Part shown: positions 15,813 through 24,263 of the stretch, in pieces | Numbering within the stretch: position 1 is the stretch's first letter | How the letters are laid out: each line of letters opens with the position of its first letter | The notes under the pieces: generated by a model | Told to the model about the DNA's origin: nothing | Database searches by the model: none | The model's input: only the letters and a program-made list of their open reading frames with translations | Origin: a virus | Virus record (IMG/VR): IMGVR_UViG_3300030061_002646 | Coordinates: 46,381 to 86,261 of that record | Reading direction: 5' to 3' (one strand) | Length of the DNA stretch: 39,881 nt | Program-made: the position numbers and the translations under genes

Positions 15813-18800
15813 TTAATAATCGACTGACTGCGGAGGTATTTTCTTCTTTTTTGGGTAATCTTCGGGTTTCTCAGGGTCTTGTGTACTGCGGTCTTTCATA
15901 TCCCAATCGGGCAAAGTAGATTCATGTGTTAATTTAGTAGGTCCTCTAGGGCTCGATATATCGCTTCCTACATCAATTCCTAAGCCTTTACCCGCTGTCA
16001 TAGGAAAATGACCTTTTTCTATAGCATCCAAAACTCTTTCTAAAACATCTAGCGCTTTTTTATAATCCGGTTTAGATATATTATTAGGGTCATCCGGTTT
16101 AATTATACCAGCACTTTCTTCTTCTATGTGTTCATCTTCACTTTCATCTTCACTTTCATCTTCACTTTCGTGCATCTTTTTTTGTTCTTTCAACATTGCA
16201 TCTAAAGATGGCTTCCAATACGACTCAAGCGATTTAGCCAAAAGTAATGTGTAATCTCTTTGATTCAATTCTCCTAAAGCAGAACGAGGATTTTCTGCTT
16301 GGTTTTCAATTATGTCGTATTTTATTATATCATGGTCGAAATGTATAATAAAATTGTTATCTTCAATCTCCATACCAAAAGGTATATGGAAATCATCATC
16401 AGATTTGGTTAGTAAAACCCACTTCGGGTGTTTTTCTTCTCCTTTCATATATGTGGATTTAGCATCTCTAAGTAATATTTTACCTTCTTTATTATCTCTT
16501 GTTAAGTTATTGACAGCCTCTTCTAATCCTTCTTCATCTATTATTTTTAAGTTAGAAGGTCCGGGTATCATCACTTTTTCGTGGCTGTCGAACTGTCCAC
16601 GAAGTAATTTGATGCGCTCTCTAGTGTCCATATCAGTCACATCATTATCATCGTAATACATTATATCGAAAATATGAATTCCTCTCTCGTTTTTTATAGC
16701 GTCCATAACATAGTTCTTTTTACCTAATTTTCTCAGTGATGTTTTTTCATCATCACTAAGACCCAACTTTTCATTATCGGAATTTTTAACATCTAAGAAA
16801 CTAGATTTTCTCGTTATTTTAATCCTTTCTCCTTCTTCTAAGATACTAACAACCCATTCACCTGTAAAACCCCTTAATTGGTCTAAATCATCGACTTCAA
16901 ATATCTTATGATAAGGTTCTATAAGAGGCATTTCTTTTGGTAAATCTGCTTTAACCATAGTTTGCACACCAGCATTCATTTCCGATATAGGTTCTTCTTG
17001 TGTTGCTCTTTCAGAATTACTCACAGTGTTTTCAAAGTTAAAACCTTGAGTGGTGGCATTTTGTTGATATATTGCCCAAGCGTCTTTTCCTAACAGCACT
17101 TGTTGAACACTTTCCGAAGGAATGAGAGAAGGAGAAGAAATTGTCTTATCCCCCCAACTTATATCTCCATTAAAATTAATATTCATACTAGCAGAAGGCG
17201 CACCCAACTCTATCCCATGGTGTGTTCTAAAACCCGGTGATGTGTAGTGTGCATTTATTGGTGTGCCCTTACCAGCAATATTAGGATGTATTTCACTTCT
17301 TCCTCTTCTTATTGGTGTTTCTTCTATTGTATCAACGTCTCTCTCGTTAAATTTACCTTCGTCGAAAGAGATTAATTCAGTGGCCTGTCTTTTTGCTGCA
17401 TTTTCATTGTATACTCTATTACCGCTTTTATTTTTACCTGTTTCTTCACCATAAAAATTTCTTTTTAGTTGATGATGAGTTAATCCATGATTACCTAATT
17501 CTACTTCTCCACCTACTTTATATTCACGCTGTAATCTATTTAAGAATCTATAAACGGGGTTGTTAGAATTAAACTCTCTTATGCGTTTTTTATTATTTAC
17601 AGTGTTTCCTTGTAACCTTTCTTCTGTAATAATTCTCTTAGATTCCAATGCTAATTCATCTATAGCGTCATGAGCGTGATGAGGGTCTTCTGCTATTTTA
17701 CCATAATTAAAAGGAGAGTTAGGATGTAATGAAGAAATTTGTCCCATAGTCATGAATCTCCTTTCACCATCCATATCATCTAATATGTTTTTAATGTATT
17801 TTTGATGTTGAGCATCATTTGGTAAATTAAGTTTTATTAGCGCTTCTTCTGCTGTAAGATTTGGATGTAATACTACTCCATTTTCTCTAAGATGTTTTGA
17901 TTGGGTAGCAAAAGAATGTTCAGAATTTTCGTTGTCACCAACTATAGTAGCAGATTTTGTTTCAGGTTCTCCGAGTATGTAATTCGATGTGGTCATACCG
18001 TGTTCCGAATGAGGCACATGCATAAGATACAATTCAGCATCATGCATTGCTTGCGACATATTTATTGCACACTTTGTGGGATTATTCACATCAAAGGCTT
18101 CAGGGTCTATTTTTAACATTTCAGGCATTATCTTAGTTCTTGCTATTTCCATCCTTGCTTTTTCATTTTCTATTTTCATTTCTTCTATGTCTAGAAGGTT
18201 TGCATTTCCTCTCATTCCTGTTCTGTTCAAAGTTCTTTCATTCTCAAAAAACATATCATCTTTTAGTTTCTGAGTGATTCTTGTATGACTTTCTTTCAAA
18301 TCATCTAATTCTTTCATCATCTTATTTCTAACCGTTGTAATGTAATAATTTTTCAAATCACTATCGGAAGGACCCTTAAAATCATTAAGATGTTTACTAT
18401 TAGCAATAAAATCTTCCAACTGATTTTTACCCTCTTCAGAATTTAACCATTGAGAATAATTTTCTTTTTGGTCATAATTCCAATATTTAGTATCTCCAAA
18501 AGAGCCATCGGGAGATTTTGACTCATCAAATTCGTCTAATTTCTCCATCATTTCATAGGCTCTATGTTGCATTTCTTGAAGAGCATCTTGATTTCTATTG
18601 TTTAACGAAGTGAGTAAATTATTTCTGTCTTTTCTTTTCACATTACCGGTAATTAAGAACTCTTTATTGTCATTCACGTCGTTTGCTCTAGAGTAGTTTT
18701 CTTCATTTTCTTGAAAGATATCAGTTAATTCTTCGGGTGATTGATAAGAAGGTATCGAATCGTCATACTTTCCACTCAATATATCTTTAATGGTAAACCT

Positions 18801-21221
18801 CATTTTAGGAGAGCCCGTAAAGACTCTACCTGTTTCAGGGTCTATATCACCGGGTTTGATAAAATGACCACCAAACATATAGTCTCTAAAAAGATTTACA
18901 GAATTATGAGCAAGGTGTGTATCTGCTATACTACCTTCATCGCTACCAACCTTATTACCCCAATTGTGGTGTAAAGGATGTGAATTTAAAACTCCACCAA
19001 GAACTTGTGTAGACCCGGTGTAATTCCCGTCAGGATTATTAATTAGGGCTCTATTAATATCAGGAGCGAACGTGTGTGCCGCTGTTTCTCCATTGTGAGA
19101 ATTTCTTGTGCGCCTTTTGCCACCTCTAGTGGCGCTTTGAGTGTTAGTCATAAGTCTGCTTAAAGGAGCAGAAGAATCATGATGACCCAATAACTGACCT
19201 AAAGTTGCTGGTGATTCTAAATGGGGTGGTTTGATATCTTTTATCATATTCCCTATAAGAGAATACATATCGCTTCTAGGCATGAAGCCATTATCTGTAA
19301 TGTCGCCAAAGAAACCCGGTAACATACTGCTTAATTTATCCCACCATGTATCATTTGATATGGGATTGCTGCCATTTTGAAAATGATGTCCCCAATATGC
19401 ACCTCTACCTAGTAATTTTCCATCTTTCGACGCATAGTGTTGTCTTTGTTTATCATCCAATAAAGATATTTCAGGTCCATGTGTATTTCTATAAATAGAT
19501 AAGATGTTTTGTACTCCTTTAGAATCTAGAGCCATAGTATCGAAATTTGAATTGTGTTTTTCTAACATCTGAAAAAATTTATTAGTAGTAGGTGTTTTAG
19601 TTTTATCATTAGACTCATCTTTATCCAAGTCAAAGATTGGATTTTCTTTATTCACTCTAAGTATGTTACTTAAAGGATGGTCGCCTTCCATTGAAGTGTA
19701 TCTTTTTATGTCCTCCATAGTAACATTAGGTTTTAAATAATTAGAATTGCTATCGTATTTTTTATGATAACTCAAAGCATATTTCAGCGCTTGCCTCTCA
19801 TTCATTTTTTTGTCACCCTTCTCATCCGACATCAATTCATTCATCATGTCTTTGATTCTCTTAGTGTCGGCTTCGTTATATATTGGAATTTGTTTTGTTT
19901 TTTTTCCTCTATTGGGTTTACCCTCAAAACTGTCACCATCATTCCAATCAAGTAAATCGTTATAATAATCCAACATGTGTGTTTGTAAACTTATATTGCT
20001 ACTATTCGTAAAAGTCGATAAAGTAGTTTTCGCTTTGCCGTAATCTTTAGGTCTCTTTATAGATTCACCAATTTCTTGGTCATCTAAAGTTTGCATGTGT
20101 GGTAGATTAGGTAGACCTCTAGAGTGTTCTCCTTGTGAGTATTTATACTCTTGGTCTCCCCTTGATATCATGTTTCTAACAATTCTTCCTAAAGGTATAG
20201 TCAATCCGGTTGATAATTTAATTTGACCATCGGTAGCATGTGCTCCGTTTTTATTGAGATATTCAACAACCTCAGTTCTTTCTTTTGGTTCTAACCATTC
20301 TAATCCAAGTTTGTGCCCCAACCAACCCAAGCGATGAGGGTGTTTTTTTGTAACTTCTTTTGTATCAAAATAATCATCGAAACCTTCAATATTTTCTTTT
20401 ACCGTTTCAAGTGATTCTTGGTAATCATCGCTTTCCCATAAATCTGCTGCATCTTCAAAGTGTTGCTCTCTTAATTGTCTATCATTCATACCTGATGCTA
20501 TTGCTTCTTGTGCTTTTGGTGATTGTCTCCACCTGTTATAGGCTCTTTCATAAAGACTACTTGTAAAAGTACCAGCGTGTTCTTTAACCGCTTTACCGGA
20601 GTTGCTGGTTTTTAAAGAATTTAAAAAAGGGCTAAAACTTTCATTAGTTATGGGTTTTTTTATACCCCTGATGGTTTTATGGTCTTTATGATATTCTTCT
20701 ATTTTAGAGTCTCTTTCATCATCGAGCGCTGCAAGACTTAGACCTCCATCAGAAGCAAGATAGTAACCTCTTAATTCTTCTATCATATTACTTCTACCCG
20801 TCTTGGAATTTTTTCTTCTTAGAGGATGTATTTTTTCATGATTTGGATGATGTTGGTATCTATCACCGGGGCTCATCTCCACTTCAGGCCATCTTGCAGC
20901 ATATTCACTAACATTGTCACTTTGATTTACCATAGCATCAGACCATATGTGATTCACATTAGATGCCATTGTTGTTCTTACAAAAGAAGCCATTTGATTG
21001 TCCTGACTCGGCGGCGGTGGTACATTTTTTAACATTAAAGATGCTTGTCGATAACACACATCGTCAAAAAAATTCTTTTGTAAGACATAACCTTTATGTC
21101 TTAAATTTTGCAAACTTCCAAGATAATTACTTACTTCATCACTAAACTCATTAGTTAAAAATAAACTCTTAAAGAAATCATCCCTAGACCTCAAGTGTAT
21201 GGCATAGTCTTCTTCTATCAT
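15813..21221 (-). CDS. Giant virion-module protein with degenerate ligase-like domain
   Basis: 1,802 aa from the ATG at 21221 (AGGTGA 6 nt upstream; the in-frame GTG at 21230 lies inside that site). Mostly hydrophilic, Asn/Asp/Lys/His-rich, with helical stretches and little low-complexity sequence until an Asp/Glu/Ser repeat near 1685-1700. Residues about 1435-1610 resemble an ATP-dependent ligase nucleotidyltransferase domain: 'WVVSILEEGERIKI' in place of W.VE.K.DGER (motif I, Lys replaced by Leu), 'IHIFDIMYYDDNDVTD' like motif III with 'RERIKLL', 'EGKILLRDAKSTYMKGEE' like motif IV, 'KWVLLTK' like motif V with its first Lys missing. A non-catalytic ligase fold used for binding is inferred. 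A gene this long between portal and protease suggests an internal head or ejection protein. Confidence 0.6.
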   Translation of the reverse strand: MIEEDYAIHLRSRDDFFKSLFLTNEFSDEVSNYLGSLQNLRHKGYVLQKNFFDDVCYRQASLMLKNVPPPPSQDNQMASFVRTTMASNVNHIWSDAMVNQSDNVSEYAARWPEVEMSPGDRYQHHPNHEKIHPLRRKNSKTGRSNMIEELRGYYLASDGGLSLAALDDERDSKIEEYHKDHKTIRGIKKPITNESFSPFLNSLKTSNSGKAVKEHAGTFTSSLYERAYNRWRQSPKAQEAIASGMNDRQLREQHFEDAADLWESDDYQESLETVKENIEGFDDYFDTKEVTKKHPHRLGWLGHKLGLEWLEPKERTEVVEYLNKNGAHATDGQIKLSTGLTIPLGRIVRNMISRGDQEYKYSQGEHSRGLPNLPHMQTLDDQEIGESIKRPKDYGKAKTTLSTFTNSSNISLQTHMLDYYNDLLDWNDGDSFEGKPNRGKKTKQIPIYNEADTKRIKDMMNELMSDEKGDKKMNERQALKYALSYHKKYDSNSNYLKPNVTMEDIKRYTSMEGDHPLSNILRVNKENPIFDLDKDESNDKTKTPTTNKFFQMLEKHNSNFDTMALDSKGVQNILSIYRNTHGPEISLLDDKQRQHYASKDGKLLGRGAYWGHHFQNGSNPISNDTWWDKLSSMLPGFFGDITDNGFMPRSDMYSLIGNMIKDIKPPHLESPATLGQLLGHHDSSAPLSRLMTNTQSATRGGKRRTRNSHNGETAAHTFAPDINRALINNPDGNYTGSTQVLGGVLNSHPLHHNWGNKVGSDEGSIADTHLAHNSVNLFRDYMFGGHFIKPGDIDPETGRVFTGSPKMRFTIKDILSGKYDDSIPSYQSPEELTDIFQENEENYSRANDVNDNKEFLITGNVKRKDRNNLLTSLNNRNQDALQEMQHRAYEMMEKLDEFDESKSPDGSFGDTKYWNYDQKENYSQWLNSEEGKNQLEDFIANSKHLNDFKGPSDSDLKNYYITTVRNKMMKELDDLKESHTRITQKLKDDMFFENERTLNRTGMRGNANLLDIEEMKIENEKARMEIARTKIMPEMLKIDPEAFDVNNPTKCAINMSQAMHDAELYLMHVPHSEHGMTTSNYILGEPETKSATIVGDNENSEHSFATQSKHLRENGVVLHPNLTAEEALIKLNLPNDAQHQKYIKNILDDMDGERRFMTMGQISSLHPNSPFNYGKIAEDPHHAHDAIDELALESKRIITEERLQGNTVNNKKRIREFNSNNPVYRFLNRLQREYKVGGEVELGNHGLTHHQLKRNFYGEETGKNKSGNRVYNENAAKRQATELISFDEGKFNERDVDTIEETPIRRGRSEIHPNIAGKGTPINAHYTSPGFRTHHGIELGAPSASMNINFNGDISWGDKTISSPSLIPSESVQQVLLGKDAWAIYQQNATTQGFNFENTVSNSERATQEEPISEMNAGVQTMVKADLPKEMPLIEPYHKIFEVDDLDQLRGFTGEWVVSILEEGERIKITRKSSFLDVKNSDNEKLGLSDDEKTSLRKLGKKNYVMDAIKNERGIHIFDIMYYDDNDVTDMDTRERIKLLRGQFDSHEKVMIPGPSNLKIIDEEGLEEAVNNLTRDNKEGKILLRDAKSTYMKGEEKHPKWVLLTKSDDDFHIPFGMEIEDNNFIIHFDHDIIKYDIIENQAENPRSALGELNQRDYTLLLAKSLESYWKPSLDAMLKEQKKMHESEDESEDESEDEHIEEESAGIIKPDDPNNISKPDYKKALDVLERVLDAIEKGHFPMTAGKGLGIDVGSDISSPRGPTKLTHESTLPDWDMKDRSTQDPEKPEDYPKKKKIPPQSVDY
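16131..16166 (-). repeat. Three 12-bp tandem repeats (Asp/Glu/Ser linker)
   Basis: Three identical 12-bp units (16131-16142, 16143-16154, 16155-16166) code for an ESED-type acidic linker near the C-terminus of the giant protein. Confidence 0.95.
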
Positions 21222-21242
21222 CCATATCACCTACCCCCATAT

Positions 21243-21398
21243 TTAGGCTTGGGGTACACTTGCATTAGTTTGATATATACCACAATTTGAAAGGGGTGCG
21301 CCGCTGCTAGGACCTAAACACCCTGTGGAAGAATTTCCACCACAGACATTACACTGTTGAACCTGTGCAACACCTTTCTTAATTGCCACTTTGGGCAA
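21243..21398 (-). CDS. 51-aa Cys-rich micro-protein
   Basis: A short gene in the 170-bp space before the giant gene. TTG at 21398 has GGAGGG 6 nt upstream (an in-frame GTG at 21389 is the alternative); TAA at 21243. The product starts MPKVAIKKGVAQVQQ and has C..C, C and C ('CNVCGG', 'TGCLG', 'SNCG'), enough for one zinc site. It sits between another CxxC protein and the giant protein. No family is recognised. The ribosome site and Cys pattern argue for a real gene. Confidence 0.55.
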   Translation of the reverse strand: MPKVAIKKGVAQVQQCNVCGGNSSTGCLGPSSGAPLSNCGIYQTNASVPQA

Positions 21399-21400
21399 TC

Positions 21401-21799
21401 TTATCCCTCCGTCAAATGACTCTTAACAGGATTACCGTGTGTATTCAAAGAATCTGAAAGGGCTGCTATATCTACGCTGGATTTACTTGCTCCTTTATTA
21501 GCAACATCTGTAGAATCTAAAAGATGTTGGTTAGTTGTATAGTAAGCATTCCTTGTTTGACCGCCCGATTCCGACACAAAAGTGACATCTTGAGGTTCAG
21601 TAGAAAAACTTGTAATAAAATCAGGACTTCCTTTCTTCATACTTCCGTATTTTTTAACTCCGCAACCACAGTCTTTCTTTAATTTGTCACAATCGACACA
21701 AGTTGCTGCTTTCACCATTTTATCTTCTAGTGCTTTTGCTTTCTTTAGTAAATCTAAAACCTCGTTAGAGGCTTCGCTTCTTATTGGTCTAACTGCCAT
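21401..21799 (-). CDS. Small Cys-containing protein
   Basis: 132 aa, ATG at 21799. A helical N-terminus with 'VLDLLKKAKALEDKMVKAA' is followed by 'TCVDCDKLKKDCGCGVKK' (about 33-50), a compact four-Cys zinc knuckle. The remainder is Ser/Thr-rich and probably disordered. It follows the mini-scaffold-like gene with one base between. Possibly a minor head protein. Confidence 0.55.
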   Translation of the reverse strand: MAVRPIRSEASNEVLDLLKKAKALEDKMVKAATCVDCDKLKKDCGCGVKKYGSMKKGSPDFITSFSTEPQDVTFVSESGGQTRNAYYTTNQHLLDSTDVANKGASKSSVDIAALSDSLNTHGNPVKSHLTEG

Positions 21800-21800
21800 A

Positions 21801-22130
21801 TTAATACATCTCCGTTACGGGTTGAACTGATTCAGCCATATCGTGAATTTCTTCCCATGACATTTCATGAATCTGTTGATTTGAGAAATCTTCTTGTGAT
21901 GACTTTGCGAAAACACCTGCATCATTAGGTAACTCCCCTCTAAAACCATCAGGTCCTACATCTTCTGCTATTGGAGTTCTCATAGCAACAAAACCTGCCT
22001 TTTTTAATAGACGATTAGGAGAATTTAACTGTTGTTCCATGTTGGTCAATTTAGAATCCATAGACTCCATTTTATTGATGAGCGTTTCCATTAGTTTTTG
22101 TGTTGCACTAATTTCTACTTCTTCAGTCAT
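21801..22130 (-). CDS. Mini-scaffold-like protein sharing scaffold C-terminal motif
   Basis: 109 aa, ATG at 22130, AGGTGA 6 nt upstream. N-terminal residues 10-40 form a coiled coil ('KLMETLINKMESMDSKLTNM'). The C-terminus 'IHEMSWEEIHDMAESVQ' is nearly the same as the scaffold ending 'MHKMSWDEVHQMADTAF'. Both also start MTE. In tailed phages the scaffold C-terminal helix grips the capsid protein, so this protein probably binds the same surface and may be incorporated into, or regulate, the prohead. Located between portal and protease blocks. Confidence 0.65.
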   Translation of the reverse strand: MTEEVEISATQKLMETLINKMESMDSKLTNMEQQLNSPNRLLKKAGFVAMRTPIAEDVGPDGFRGELPNDAGVFAKSSQEDFSNQQIHEMSWEEIHDMAESVQPVTEMY

Positions 22131-22139
22131 CTAATCACC

Positions 22140-22499
22140 TTAATTAGACCAACGACCAAAAGTTCCTGTAACGTTTCTCATATTGGTATTGGTTCTTGCT
22201 GATATGATAGTCCCCGGTATTACACGGTCTCTTTGTGTGGTATCGAATTTAGTGCCATCTTCGTTAAATTTCATAACAGGCACTCCACCAGCAAACTGCT
22301 CTACTCCTTCAGGAATAGGCGTTGCTTCAGATTTACGAATTTCTCTAGTTAAATCAGATTGTAAAAAGTCAGCATATTTTGTAATTTCATTCAAATGATA
22401 TCTAGTTGCAGAAGAGTCATTCACCTCTAAAGCCTTGTGTAATTCATCCATATGCACATTCATTTTGCGAGCCATTGGGTCCATCTTTGTCAAGTCCAC
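22140..22499 (-). CDS. Small helical protein after portal
   Basis: 119 aa from the GTG at 22499, with GAGGTG 6 nt upstream; the in-frame GTG at 22508 lies inside that ribosome site, and an ATG at 22484 is an alternative. Residues 5-55 are helical ('MARKMNVHMDELHKALEV', 'RYHLNEITKYADFLQSDL'), followed by a loop-rich tail ending 'TGTFGRWSN'. I do not recognise it. The position between portal and scaffold-like gene suggests a head-assembly role. Confidence 0.5.
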   Translation of the reverse strand: MDLTKMDPMARKMNVHMDELHKALEVNDSSATRYHLNEITKYADFLQSDLTREIRKSEATPIPEGVEQFAGGVPVMKFNEDGTKFDTTQRDRVIPGTIISARTNTNMRNVTGTFGRWSN

Positions 22500-22541
22500 G
22501 TCTAACACCTCGTAGGTTCCACTCCTACAGTGGTATATTAC

Positions 22542-24263
22542 TTATGCGCCCCTTAAGCGCCCTGCATTAGATATTTGGTCTTGATTTTTTTGTTGCTGCG
22601 TAGGCATGGGTCCTCTTTGTTGCACACTAGACATTGGAGAACCTAAACCAGCCGTAGTTCTGTTGTCGGGGCTTGCAGGACCTCTATTTCTAAGACCTAC
22701 TCCTTGACCTCCGGGTACAGGTGAAGGCATTGGTGCTCCGCCCGGTGGTGGTGCAGCCATTGGTGGCATACCGGGTGGCATACCGGGTGGCATACCGGGT
22801 GGCATACCGCCTCCTGCGGGCGGTGCTCCGCCCCCATCATCAGGTAACTTGCTATATACGAATCGGATATCTCTATTTCCTCCTTCTTCTAATAATTCGG
22901 GTTTATAACCCAACATCATCATACGTTGAGCCAAATTAACTTCCATCTCATCACGGCGCAGTCTAGTGATTTCATCTTCTTCTTCGTTAGGATAAAGAGT
23001 TATTTTCCAATCCGTGACACCGAATTGTTCTAAAAGTCTAGGGAATAATACTTGTGTGTATACTTTTTGTCCAAACTCTACAGACCTATTTGTTACTAAA
23101 ATCTCTAATCCGTTATTACCAAGACCACCTGATTTTCCATTATCTATCATAAATACGTTACTCACACCATAGAATGCAGACATGCGTGCGCGTATTTCAT
23201 CACGCACTGCCGTGTATTGCATTTCGTCTAAAGTGTCCATGAATTTGACCCAATTAACACCACCTCTTCCGGTTTGACTTTCAATACCAACTTTGGGTAT
23301 GTAGTGTGGGTCTCTTTCCATCTTTTCGTCTACGGCTTTCCAAAAAGATTTCATTGATTCTAAGTTGTCGGTAGTGACCGATATTATTCCTTTAGGCATA
23401 CGTCTTTTTTGATAAGATGTGTAAATATAATTATCCATGGCAGTCAAAGACATCGCTTGTCTCCACATAGAATTTACAGGACTTTTACCGTAGAGTCTAG
23501 ATGGATTATATTTAGAAACGTGTATAACTTCTCCTTCGACATAATACTGTGTTTTACCACTACCAACCATGTTCACATAATGAACATCTTGCATTTTGTT
23601 ACCACAAACTTCGCAAGTTTCTTCTTGACCCGGATATGATATTTGGTCTCTATGTAAAGTACAGACCTTGTATCGTCCTCCACGCACACCCCGTTTGTCT
23701 GAAACTATTCTCATAAAAATTGGATTACCTCGTATAACTTCTTTGACTCTATAAAACATTATTTCGCCTGTTTCAGGGTCTACATAATATTCTTTTACTA
23801 AAATCAAAAATGCGTCATCAACTACATTTAAATCGTGCTCTATTTCATATAAGACTTGTATGAAAGATTGTTCCATAGAATTCATACCCTCAATAATTTT
23901 CTTTGGATAAAGTAATTGTTCTGCATCAGGTTTTCTGACTTCCCCTCCACACAATTTGCATTGTTCTACTGTGTCACTATATTCTTCTCCACAAGAAACA
24001 CACTTAAGTTGAAACTTCTTTTCAAAATAATAACCTCTTCTAAATATCTCTTGTTTTAGTTTAGATACGATGGTGCGCAACACAAGGTTTTCATTAGTAA
24101 CAGCATACAAAGCAGGTATTGTGATACCTTGAGCCAACACAGGTTCTTGTATTCCCGTGACGTTTAGCGCCATTGTGGGTTCAGGAGTTTGTCTCCTACG
24201 AAATCTATCGCCTAAACCATAAAGAAAATTTGCTAATCTACCACCATCTTCTCTATCGGCCAT
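22542..24263 (-). CDS. Portal protein with two zinc-ribbon inserts
   Basis: 573 aa from the ATG at 24263 (GGAGGG 6 nt upstream; overlaps the previous stop as TAATG). Portal features include 'NENLVLRTIVSKLKQEI' early on, the wing segment 'EVIHVSKYNPSRLYGKSP', a stem-helix region 'YTAVRDEIRARMSAFYGV', and a C-terminal crown. Two inserted zinc sites are visible: Cys at about 88/91/102/105 ('CVSCGEEY', 'CKLCGG') and Cys/His at about 201/204/217/220 ('CTLHRD', 'CEVCG'). Most portals lack these. The last 100 residues are Gly/Pro/Met-rich. The portal forms the DNA channel and docks the terminase. Confidence 0.85.
   Translation of the reverse strand: MADREDGGRLANFLYGLGDRFRRRQTPEPTMALNVTGIQEPVLAQGITIPALYAVTNENLVLRTIVSKLKQEIFRRGYYFEKKFQLKCVSCGEEYSDTVEQCKLCGGEVRKPDAEQLLYPKKIIEGMNSMEQSFIQVLYEIEHDLNVVDDAFLILVKEYYVDPETGEIMFYRVKEVIRGNPIFMRIVSDKRGVRGGRYKVCTLHRDQISYPGQEETCEVCGNKMQDVHYVNMVGSGKTQYYVEGEVIHVSKYNPSRLYGKSPVNSMWRQAMSLTAMDNYIYTSYQKRRMPKGIISVTTDNLESMKSFWKAVDEKMERDPHYIPKVGIESQTGRGGVNWVKFMDTLDEMQYTAVRDEIRARMSAFYGVSNVFMIDNGKSGGLGNNGLEILVTNRSVEFGQKVYTQVLFPRLLEQFGVTDWKITLYPNEEEDEITRLRRDEMEVNLAQRMMMLGYKPELLEEGGNRDIRFVYSKLPDDGGGAPPAGGGMPPGMPPGMPPGMPPMAAPPPGGAPMPSPVPGGQGVGLRNRGPASPDNRTTAGLGSPMSSVQQRGPMPTQQQKNQDQISNAGRLRGA
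22762..22809 (-). repeat. Four 12-bp tandem repeats in portal tail
   Basis: Four identical 12-bp units (22762-22773 to 22798-22809) code for the Gly-Met-Pro-Pro repeats of the disordered portal C-terminus. Confidence 0.95.

Noticed and set aside
15813-21221. Active DNA or RNA ligase
   Set aside because: The catalytic Lys of motif I is replaced by Leu and a motif V Lys is missing, so catalysis is unlikely.
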